Of a stretch of 10,325 bases of DNA, positions 1 to 5,357 are shown in pieces. Below the pieces are notes generated by a model. It was not told the DNA's origin. It saw nothing but the letters and a program-made list of their open reading frames with translations, and did no database searches. The stretch lies in contig JAISWV010000063.1 of the NCBI GenBank assembly GCA_031270755.1, positions 1 through 10,325 on the forward strand. Reading direction: 5' to 3'. The DNA comes from Synergistaceae bacterium. GTDB lineage: Bacteria > Synergistota > Synergistia > Synergistales > Aminobacteriaceae. Numbering within the stretch: position 1 is the first letter of the stretch; every line of letters starts with the position of its first letter. The position numbers were made by a program, and so were the translations under genes.

Positions 1-1633
1 CTTGGCCGCTCACTTGCCGGGCGAGGCGGCGGAGGCGCTGCTGGAATTGGCGACCGGCGGCAAGCCCCGTTACCGTCCTCCCGTCGCTCCGGAAAAATCC
101 TTCGAGCACCCCGACGTCGAACGCCGCTTTCGGCTTGTGGGAAGCGCCGCCGAGCTGGAACAAGCGCTCTCCTACCCCTGGGAGAAATGGACCGTTTTCC
201 TTCATCCCGACCAGCGCTCTTTGGTTGAAGAGGATGCGGCCGGCCCTATGCGGATATCCGGCTCCGCGGGAACGGGCAAAACCATCGTTGCCTTGCACCG
301 GGCCGTGTTTCTGGCGCGGCGATATCCCGAAGCCCGTGTTCTCTTGACCACTTTTTCCGACATATTGGCCAGCGCGCTGAAAAACCAATTGAGCCGCTTG
401 ATCAGCAGCCGGCATGAACCCCGTTTGATGGAACGGATCGACGTCCGATCCATGGACGGGCTTGGCAGAGACCTTTATACAGCGCGTCGGAACTGCACGC
501 CGCGAATAGCCGCCAAAGAGGACATTCGGTCGATTTTGACGGAAGCCATGAGGGAAATCGAAGGTCATAGATTCAAGCTGCCCTTTCTGATGTCGGAGTG
601 GGAAGACGTCATCGATGCGTGGCGCCTGGAAACCTGGGAAGCGTACCGGAAATTTCGTCGTTCGGGCAGGAAGACGAGGCTTTCCGAGCAGCAAAGGAGT
701 CTCTTGTGGCAAGTTTTCAAGCGTGCCGAAGAACGCCTGGCGGAACTGGGTATGATGACGTCGTCCATGCTTTTCGGACGCCTGACGGATGATGCGGCCC
801 AACGGCACAACAGACTGTACGACTTCATTGTCGTCGACGAAGCCCAGGATATCGGCGTCGCTCAGCTTCGATTCCTTGCCGCGCTGGGTGCGCATCGCTC
901 CGACGCGCTGTTCTTCACGGGCGACCTAGGGCAGCGTATTTTCCAGCAGCCTTTTTCATGGAAAGATCTGGGAGTCGATATTCGAGGGCGTTCCCGCACG
1001 CTGCGCGTCAACTACCGCACCTCGCACCAGATACGAACCCACGCCGACCGTCTGCTGGCGCCCGAGATATACGATCTTGACGGCAACACGGAAAAACGGG
1101 ACGAGACCGTCTCAATTTTTAACGGGCCCGCTCCCACGATTCTAACAGTTAAAGATGAGAAACAAGAAAGAGAAACGGTGCGATCTTGGATTTCCGCCCG
1201 TCTGAACGAAGGCGCCGCGCCTCACGAAATAGGGATTTTCGTTCGCTCCGACATGCAGATCCCTCGCGCCGAGAACGCCGTGAAGAGTCTGCCCGTTTCC
1301 TATACTATTCTCGATGAAAAAGTGGCCGCATACGAAAACACTCTCTCAATCGGAACAATGCACATGGCAAAAGGACTGGAGTTCAAAGTCGTCGTCGTAA
1401 TGGCTTGCGACAGCGACATCATTCCTCTGGAAGCGCGGATGGAAGACTCCGGAGACGAGGTGGAAATGGAGGAAATATACAATACGGAACGCCACCTTCT
1501 TTACGTGGCCTGTACCCGGGCGCGGGATCATTTGCTTTTGACAGGCGTCGTTCCGGTTTCGGAGTTTCTGGACGATTTAGGAATCGTGGATCAATACGGA
1601 CCAAATCGCTACGATAGGCAGAAGCATATATGA
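1..1633 (+). CDS. UvrD/Rep-like superfamily 1 DNA helicase, 5' end outside window
   Basis: This is an ATP-dependent DNA helicase of the UvrD/Rep class; 543 codons are visible. Counting from the first complete codon (position 2), the motifs run in SF1 order: Q-motif region FLHPDQR (66-72), Walker A GSAGTGKT (87-94), motif II VVDEAQD (277-283), motif III GDLGQRIF (307-314), motif IV VNYRTS (336-341), motif V TMHMAKGLEF (452-461), motif VI LLYVACTRARDHL (499-511). All catalytic motifs look intact. The TTG at position 2 has no visible ribosome site. The helical stretch before the Q motif resembles the linker that, in a known subgroup of these helicases, follows an N-terminal RelE/ParE-like domain. 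I therefore infer that the gene starts upstream of the window. The cellular role (repair or accessory helicase) cannot be fixed from this sequence. Class confidence is high; the N-terminal domain is a guess. Confidence 0.93.
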   Translation, partial: LAAHLPGEAAEALLELATGGKPRYRPPVAPEKSFEHPDVERRFRLVGSAAELEQALSYPWEKWTVFLHPDQRSLVEEDAAGPMRISGSAGTGKTIVALHRAVFLARRYPEARVLLTTFSDILASALKNQLSRLISSRHEPRLMERIDVRSMDGLGRDLYTARRNCTPRIAAKEDIRSILTEAMREIEGHRFKLPFLMSEWEDVIDAWRLETWEAYRKFRRSGRKTRLSEQQRSLLWQVFKRAEERLAELGMMTSSMLFGRLTDDAAQRHNRLYDFIVVDEAQDIGVAQLRFLAALGAHRSDALFFTGDLGQRIFQQPFSWKDLGVDIRGRSRTLRVNYRTSHQIRTHADRLLAPEIYDLDGNTEKRDETVSIFNGPAPTILTVKDEKQERETVRSWISARLNEGAAPHEIGIFVRSDMQIPRAENAVKSLPVSYTILDEKVAAYENTLSIGTMHMAKGLEFKVVVVMACDSDIIPLEARMEDSGDEVEMEEIYNTERHLLYVACTRARDHLLLTGVVPVSEFLDDLGIVDQYGPNRYDRQKHI

Positions 1634-1651
1634 TAGTTTCAAGAAATTGCC

Positions 1652-1711
1652 ATGGAAAAAGCCACGGACCTGATGCTCAAGATTCTGGAGCTCTACGTCC
1701 GCAAGGCCTGA
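1652..1711 (+). other. Possible 19-codon ORF or gene remnant
   Basis: A tiny frame beginning MEKATDLMLKILELYVRK opens 18 nt after the helicase stop and ends at TGA 1709-1711. It has GC-rich third positions and would form an amphipathic helix. There is no good ribosome site, and an in-frame TAG lies just upstream at 1634-1636. It may be the worn tail of a lost gene or pure chance. I do not recognise it. Confidence 0.18.
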
Positions 1712-1778
1712 CGAAGCGGAACGCCCTTTATGCGGGCTGCCCCGGCGTTGTCAAAAATAAGGCCGACGCGGCCCTGCT

Positions 1779-1806
1779 CCGGCGAGACGAGGCCGGTCTG
1801 TTTTTT
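1779..1806 (+). terminator. Likely intrinsic terminator after the helicase gene
   Basis: CCGGC (1779-1783) pairs with GCCGG (1792-1796) across an 8-nt loop. TCTG and six T residues (1801-1806) follow. The stem is short but all G-C. It lies 145 nt past the helicase stop and just before the J-domain gene, so the two are probably separate units. Confidence 0.42.
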
Positions 1807-1820
1807 GCTGTCGAGTTACC

Positions 1821-1828
1821 GAGGTGAT
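1821..1828 (+). promoter_or_regulatory. Ribosome binding site fixing the J-domain gene start
   Basis: GAGGTGAT lies 6 nt before GTG 1835. It favours this GTG over the in-frame ATG at 1730, whose extra residues do not look like a J domain and would be read through the terminator-like hairpin. Confidence 0.7.
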
Positions 1829-1834
1829 ACTAAG

Positions 1835-2731
1835 GTGAACGCAAACGACAATTTTTATAGAGCGCTGGGCCTCCAACCCGGAGCTTCGCCCGACGAAATC
1901 CGAGCCGCTTACCGTCGGCTGGCGAAGCTGTATCATCCCGACAAGGACCCGTCTCTGGACGGAGAGATGCGGTACAGGGAGATCAGAATGGCCTATGACG
2001 CCCTGCGCCAAAAGAGGGGTCTCTCCTCCAAGCCCCCGCGGCCTCCCCGCCCGCCCAGACCCACTGAACCGCCCAGGTATCAGAACCGGGCGAGGCAGGG
2101 TATGAATCCCAACGAGGCTTTCACAAACGCCCACAAGAGTCATGGCGCCTCGGGCGGCAAGGGATGGTGGTACGTGGAAGAGGACGACGCCTTCGACTTC
2201 AGCGACCTGATGTGGGAGTACGGGGGAAGGAAAGCGCCGAAAAAACGCGCCCCTTTCGTGCGGGAGGCGCTGCCGCGTATTTTGTGGGAGTCCTTCAAGG
2301 AAGCGGCCACCCTGGGGATGGGCATTCGGGCGGCCATAAGCTTCTGGGGCCTTTGGTCCATCTTCGGGATGATAGAGCTGTCCCCCTTGTTCGGAGTCGT
2401 CGTCATCTTTTGCTCCTCGATCGGGTTTCTTTTCTTCCGTTATTACGCCGACAGCCCTCCCCAAGACCCGGCAATGCACATGTTGGGGTCGGTTCTGTAC
2501 AGCCTGGGATTGGGATTCCTCTGCTCCATGTCCGCTCATCGAATGGCAATCATGGTCACGGTCCGCGACAACTTCGGCATCCCCAGAAAGGAAATTGCCA
2601 TGGCGGGAGACGGAACCGTTTTTTTCCTCGTCGTCCTCATGACGTTTTTCTCGCTTCTGCCCCTGTGGGCCCACCCTCTGATCTGGCTGGAAAACGCAAT
2701 ACAAGGAGGCAAATCCTCTTGGCCCAGGTGA
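1835..2731 (+). CDS. J-domain (DnaJ-like) protein with hydrophobic, probably membrane-embedded C-terminal half
   Basis: This 298-residue protein begins with a J domain at about residues 5-62, carrying the HPD motif at 34-36 (YHPDKD). In known J proteins HPD stimulates the ATPase of an Hsp70 (DnaK). A Pro/Arg-rich linker follows (about 67-80), then a polar region (81-160). Three or four hydrophobic segments come next: about 163-180, 183-202, 217-243 and 261-285. The Gly/Phe region, zinc-binding CxxCxGxG repeats and substrate-binding domain of true DnaJ are missing. It is therefore a specialised J protein, probably recruiting Hsp70 to the membrane. The GTG start is chosen from the ribosome site at 1821-1828. 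A strong Shine-Dalgarno for a following small ORF lies inside its 3' end. The J domain is certain; the membrane topology is inferred from hydrophobicity, and the partner is unknown. Confidence 0.85.
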   Translation: MNANDNFYRALGLQPGASPDEIRAAYRRLAKLYHPDKDPSLDGEMRYREIRMAYDALRQKRGLSSKPPRPPRPPRPTEPPRYQNRARQGMNPNEAFTNAHKSHGASGGKGWWYVEEDDAFDFSDLMWEYGGRKAPKKRAPFVREALPRILWESFKEAATLGMGIRAAISFWGLWSIFGMIELSPLFGVVVIFCSSIGFLFFRYYADSPPQDPAMHMLGSVLYSLGLGFLCSMSAHRMAIMVTVRDNFGIPRKEIAMAGDGTVFFLVVLMTFFSLLPLWAHPLIWLENAIQGGKSSWPR

Positions 2732-2885
2732 GAAAGAAATAACGAAGAAGGCGGTATACCAAAACCTCGTGTACTATTTCGCCCTGGATTTGGCGGACGC
2801 GGGCACGGCGGAACCGAGGGCCGTTTTTTTCGACACCTATGAAGCGCTGGCCGGCGAGATGACGGGGATCGGAGACCCCTTGTAA
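2719..2885 (+). pseudogene. Small ORF overlapping the J-domain gene end, interrupted by a 1-nt frameshift
   Basis: A strong Shine-Dalgarno AAGGAGG (2703-2709) stands 9 nt before a TTG at 2719, inside the 3' end of the J-domain gene. That frame reads only MAQVRKK before TAA 2740-2742. One base back, the frame stays open to TAA 2883-2885 with clear coding character: GC-rich third positions and sense such as AVYQNLVYYFALDLADAG and VFFDTYEALAGEMTGI. Adding one A to the run AAA at 2737-2739 would join the two into one protein of about 55 residues. I do not recognise the product. It could be a recently broken gene, a sequencing error in an A run, or a -1 slip on A-AAG-AAA. The alternative is a shorter product from GTG 2769. 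Confidence 0.45.
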
Positions 2886-3118
2886 GTGCCTTAAAATCGG
2901 ACATTTCTTTCTCCTTAAGGGGAAGTCTTGAATCTACTATGACGGACAAAGATAAAAACCAGTTGTACATCGGTTGTAATTGTTCGCTGTTCAGATTGAC
3001 AGCAACGGAAAGAAAGAGCGCCTCTTTCCGGGTTGATTTTTGCCATAAAAGAAATAAGGAAGGGAAAAGGAAAAAGGAAAAGGAAAGGAAAAAGAATCGA
3101 TTGAATTTTATTTTATCA
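2886..3118. other. AT-rich intergenic stretch with purine tract, no gene
   Basis: Between the frameshifted ORF and the livK-type promoter I see no credible gene. The plus-strand frame opening at ATG 2939 runs on into the binding-protein gene in the wrong frame and shows no coding character. The stretch holds a hairpin GAAAGAG (3012-3018) / CTCTTTC (3022-3028) with five T residues at 3037-3041, possibly a weak terminator. A pure-purine tract of G and A runs lies at 3056-3096. Confidence 0.55.
3056..3096 (+). repeat. 41-nt homopurine tract of GGAAA-like units
   Basis: All 41 bases are A or G, mostly GG separated by three to five A, ending 22 nt upstream of the -35 box of the binding-protein promoter. 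Tracts of this kind can bend DNA, form triplexes or vary in length by slippage. No function is shown here. Confidence 0.8.
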
Positions 3119-3147
3119 TTGACTTACAAAAGAAACCAAAATATAAT
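3119..3147 (+). promoter_or_regulatory. Near-consensus sigma-70 promoter for the LivK-type gene
   Basis: The -35 box TTGACT (3119-3124) and the -10 box TATAAT (3142-3147) are separated by exactly 17 nt. Upstream DNA is AT-rich. A start near 3154 would leave a leader of about 30 nt before ATG 3186. This is one of the best promoter matches in the window and suggests strong expression. Confidence 0.82.
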
Positions 3148-3173
3148 TCCCTACATATTTTTATTTCAAGAAA

Positions 3174-3178
3174 GAGGG
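3174..3178 (+). promoter_or_regulatory. Ribosome binding site deciding between two ATG codons
   Basis: GAGGG ends 1 nt before ATG 3180 but 7 nt before ATG 3186. The spacing favours 3186 as the start of the binding protein. Confidence 0.6.
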
Positions 3179-3185
3179 AATGAAA

Positions 3186-4343
3186 ATGAAGTTATTGGGG
3201 AAAAGTCTTTTGGTGTTGGCGGTTGTTTTGGGTTTTGCGGGGTGGGCCGCGGCTGCAGAGCCGATCAAGATCGGGTACCTGGCGACCCTGACGGGCGAGG
3301 GCGCGACCTGGGGACAGCACGAGCGCGACGCGGCCACGCTGGCGGTGAAGGAGGTCAACGAAAAGGGCGGTCTTCTGGGGCGTCCCGTGGAGTTGATTTG
3401 TTACGACATCAAGGGTAAGCCGGAGGACGCGGTAAACGCCATCCGCAAGCTGATCTTCGACGACAAAGTCGTCGCCATCGGAGGCAGCAACTACAGCGGC
3501 ATACAACTGGCCGTGGCGCCTATCGCCGACAAAGAGCAGGTCCCCGTGGTCTCCAGTTCCGCCACGAACCCCACGGTGACGGTGGACCCCAACACGGGCA
3601 AAGTCCGGCCCTACATGTTCCGTATCACCTACACCGACCCGTCTCAGGGAATGATTATCGCCGACTACCTGATCAAGAAGTGCGGCTCGAAAAAACTGGC
3701 GATTATCGGCGATATCGGTGACGCTTATTCCGAGGGATTGACGGAGTTCGTCAAAGCCCGCGCGGACGAGCTGAAGGTGGAGAACAAGTTTTGGGCGTAT
3801 CGCGGCGGCGACGTCGACTTCCGCGCGCAGTTGACGGAAGCCAAGGCCTGGGGTGCGGACGCGGTGGCCCTCACGATGCTCTACAAAGAAATGGGACTGG
3901 TGATCAAGCAGGCGGCCGAGCTGGACTGGAAGCCTTTCTTCATGGGGGGCGACGGCTACAGCCCCAATATTTTCGAGATCGCCGGCGACGCCATGGAGGG
4001 AACTTTCTGGGTTTATCCCACAAGCGACGACGATCCCCAGCTTGCGGGGCTGATCGAGAAATACCAGAAAGAATACGGCAGGAAGCCCACGGAAATCCTG
4101 AACATGACCTTCGGCTACGACATCCTTCAAATGATCCTCCACGCCATCGGGACGGCTGGGAAGGCCGAAAGCCCCGCCATCCGGGACGCCATCGAAAACA
4201 CGAAAGACCTTCAGGTGACCCATTTCAAGTGGACCGTGGACAAAGAGACCCACAACCCCTTGAACAAACCGGCCGCCGTTCTCCAGTCCAAAGGCGGCAA
4301 ATTGATCTACATGGAGACCTGGACCCCGCAAGCAGTGTTTTAA
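3186..4343 (+). CDS. livK: Periplasmic branched-chain amino-acid-type ABC binding protein (LivK family)
   Basis: The product is a 385-residue type 1 periplasmic binding protein of the LivK/Peripla_BP_6 family, which captures branched-chain or other amino acids for an ABC importer. A Sec signal peptide covers about residues 1-24 (MKLLGKSL, a hydrophobic core, then AAAA/EP). No lipobox is seen, so it should be a soluble periplasmic protein. The mature part opens with IKIGYLATLTGEGA and continues GGLLGRPVEL. It carries the ligand-pocket region VVSSSATNPT (121-130) and RPYMFRITYTDPSQG (141-155), both usual for the family. The start at 3186 is set by ribosome-site spacing; ATG 3180 would add two residues. 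The gene has its own strong promoter. No livH, livM, livG or livF lies beside it, and the next gene points the other way, so it must use permease components encoded elsewhere. Ligand specificity is unknown. Confidence 0.93.
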   Translation: MKLLGKSLLVLAVVLGFAGWAAAAEPIKIGYLATLTGEGATWGQHERDAATLAVKEVNEKGGLLGRPVELICYDIKGKPEDAVNAIRKLIFDDKVVAIGGSNYSGIQLAVAPIADKEQVPVVSSSATNPTVTVDPNTGKVRPYMFRITYTDPSQGMIIADYLIKKCGSKKLAIIGDIGDAYSEGLTEFVKARADELKVENKFWAYRGGDVDFRAQLTEAKAWGADAVALTMLYKEMGLVIKQAAELDWKPFFMGGDGYSPNIFEIAGDAMEGTFWVYPTSDDDPQLAGLIEKYQKEYGRKPTEILNMTFGYDILQMILHAIGTAGKAESPAIRDAIENTKDLQVTHFKWTVDKETHNPLNKPAAVLQSKGGKLIYMETWTPQAVF

Positions 4344-4373
4344 AGCTCAAGAGAGCAGGGCTCGTTGGTAAAG

Positions 4374-4405
4374 AAACGAAGCGAACGACAAAATTCACTT
4401 CGTTT
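4374..4405 (+). terminator. Possible hairpin after the LivK-type gene
   Basis: AAACGAAG (4374-4381) pairs with CTTCGTTT (4398-4405) across a 16-nt loop, about 30 nt after the stop. No T run follows, so it may only stabilise the 3' end. No better plus-strand terminator is visible before the hairpin at 4449. Confidence 0.25.
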
Positions 4406-4439
4406 GTCGCCTGCTTGTCGGCCACTCCACGGTGCTCGC

Positions 4440-4486
4440 AAAAAGCAAACGCAAAACAGGGGCCTCGTTTGACCCCCGTTTTGCGT
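4440..4486 (-). terminator. Strong hairpin terminator for the zinc-ribbon gene, perhaps bidirectional
   Basis: ACGCAAAAC (4449-4457) pairs with GTTTTGCGT (4478-4486). After one mismatch GGGG (4459-4462) pairs with CCCC (4473-4476), giving a 14-step stem. On the minus strand it lies 8 nt past the zinc-ribbon stop and is followed by TTGCTTTTT. On the plus strand no T run follows, so it serves the minus-strand gene best, but it could also block transcription from livK. Confidence 0.7.
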
Positions 4487-4494
4487 CTTCAGAG

Positions 4495-4656
4495 CTATTT
4501 CACGCTGAAACTCTTGGCGCTCCAGGATTTGCCGCGCTTCATTTCTCCCGACACAAGCTCCAAATATCGGCCGAAGCATTTAGGACACCGTTTTGTCGGT
4601 TCGCTGGCATCCACTTCCACCTCGGCCTTGCACTCGATACACCGAAACTTCGCCAC
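4495..4656 (-). CDS. Small zinc-ribbon protein (FmdB-like)
   Basis: This 53-residue protein has two CxxC knuckles, C6-IE-C9 and C24-PK-C27, with 14 residues between them. That is the usual layout of a zinc ribbon that binds one Zn2+; small FmdB-type regulatory proteins look like this. The tail is basic and Ser/Lys-rich. The GTG at 4656 is chosen as start because AAGGAGG on the minus strand (4666-4672) lies 9 nt before it. The in-frame ATG at 4692 would sit about 2 nt from the predicted transcription start and would put the Shine-Dalgarno inside the coding region. The gene has its own promoter (4701-4729) and terminator (4440-4486), so it is a single-gene unit. The molecular role is unknown; nucleic acid or protein binding is only a family-based guess. 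Confidence 0.8.
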   Translation of the reverse strand: MAKFRCIECKAEVEVDASEPTKRCPKCFGRYLELVSGEMKRGKSWSAKSFSVK

Positions 4657-4665
4657 GTGACCTCG

Positions 4666-4672
4666 CCTCCTT
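4666..4672 (-). promoter_or_regulatory. Shine-Dalgarno setting a GTG start for the zinc-ribbon gene
   Basis: The minus strand reads AAGGAGG here, 9 nt before GTG 4656. It falls inside the longer ORF that would begin at ATG 4692, which argues against that longer start. Confidence 0.75.
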
Positions 4673-4700
4673 TTTTCGTTTATCGTTGTCATGCCCCTCT

Positions 4701-4729
4701 ATAATAGTCAAAAAGCCGCTTGGGGTCAA
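4701..4729 (-). promoter_or_regulatory. Sigma-70 promoter of the zinc-ribbon gene
   Basis: On the minus strand TTGACC (4729-4724) and TATTAT (4706-4701) are separated by 17 nt; each box has five of six consensus bases. The predicted start near 4694 gives a leader of about 38 nt to GTG 4656. Confidence 0.7.
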
Positions 4730-4807
4730 TATCACGGGAACAGGACATATAAAATCGGCACAGAAGCTCGAGGCCGGAAGCCTAAAAAAAGACATAACGA
4801 AAAAATG

Positions 4808-4840
4808 AAAAAAAACCACCGTCGGGTATCCGGTGGGTTT
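4808..4840 (-). terminator. Intrinsic terminator of the BFD-like gene
   Basis: On the minus strand a CCACCG/CGGTGG stem (4831-4836 with 4816-4821, 9-nt loop) is followed directly by eight T residues (4815-4808). It starts 14 nt past the stop of the gene at 4854. This is a textbook intrinsic terminator. Confidence 0.85.
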
Positions 4841-4853
4841 CAGGCAACTTCCA

Positions 4854-5111
4854 TCAATAGCCGCAACTGCCTTCGCAGCCTGCGCATCCTCCGCCGCAGG
4901 ATCCGTTCCTCCAGGCACTGACCAGGGGAACGAAGGCCTCCATGATGTCGGGAATGCTCTCCGCGCCTTTGTCTCCGTCTTCGATGCCCAGAAGCTCCAT
5001 GACCGTGTCCGGGGTCTCCGCTCCATCCATGATGCCCTGAACGATGTCCCGCAAGGTCGTTCCTTTTTCTTCACAAACTACCATCGATGCCGGCGCCCTA
5101 ACCCAATCCAT
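4854..5111 (-). CDS. Small BFD-like protein with Cys-rich C-terminal tail
   Basis: The product has 85 residues. Residues 11-43 (VVCEEKGTTLRDIVQGIMDG, then AETPDTVMELLGI) resemble the helical part of BFD-type [2Fe-2S] proteins, which read roughly CxCxxVTxxEIxxAIxxGAxTxxxV. Only C13 of the usual Cys ligands is present; the second CxxC-like pair is replaced by DKGAESIP. A glycine-rich tail instead carries C72, C76, C79 and C83 (spacing X3, X2, X3), ending SCGY, which could bind metal or an Fe-S cluster. ATG 5111 is well supported by AAGGAGG on the minus strand 7 nt upstream. It has its own terminator and a probable promoter. The BFD relation is my reading of the sequence pattern and needs a profile search. 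Function unknown. Confidence 0.75.
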   Translation of the reverse strand: MDWVRAPASMVVCEEKGTTLRDIVQGIMDGAETPDTVMELLGIEDGDKGAESIPDIMEAFVPLVSAWRNGSCGGGCAGCEGSCGY

Positions 5112-5191
5112 GAGACTGCCTCCTTAAAAATCGCTAAAAGTTGAATTCGAGAATTCGTATTTTCCGTATTTCCTATCCTCGTTGTCGTACA

Positions 5192-5221
5192 ATTCTATCT
5201 TGGGAAAGCATCGTTTGTCCA
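5192..5221 (-). promoter_or_regulatory. Possible promoter of the BFD-like gene
   Basis: On the minus strand TGGACA (5221-5216) and TAGAAT (5197-5192) are 18 nt apart; each differs from consensus by one base. A start near 5185 would give a leader of about 74 nt. The rest of 5112-5296 is AT-rich with no gene. Confidence 0.45.
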
Positions 5222-5296
5222 GGATATTTGATGTAGTTTATCGAAAATAGGGTCAATAAAACGCTGAAACGCTGATTGTTATAACACACGATAGAC

Positions 5297-5329
5297 AAAA
5301 AGACAGGGCCCTGCAATCGGGTCCTGTCT
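5297..5329 (-). terminator. Intrinsic terminator of the C69 peptidase gene
   Basis: AGACAGGGCCC (5301-5311) and GGGTCCTGTCT (5319-5329) form an 11-step stem with one G-T pair and a 7-nt loop. On the minus strand TTTTT follows (5301-5297). It begins 28 nt past the peptidase stop. Confidence 0.88.
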
Positions 5330-5357
5330 GTAACTCAGGTTGAGAATCGTCCGCGGT

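Noticed and set aside
1751..2704. Minus-strand ORF of 317 codons
   Set aside because: Antisense to the J-domain gene, whose HPD motif and ribosome site are clear.
3056..3096. Purine tract considered as a CRISPR-like or satellite array
   Set aside because: Units are only 4-7 nt, irregular, and without spacers.
2939..3418. Plus-strand ORF of 159 codons starting in the intergenic region
   Set aside because: It runs through the purine tract as Lys/Arg repeats and then into the binding-protein gene out of frame.
3192..4331. Minus-strand ORF of 379 codons
   Set aside because: Antisense shadow of the LivK-type gene; composition is typical of the complementary frame of a GC-rich gene.
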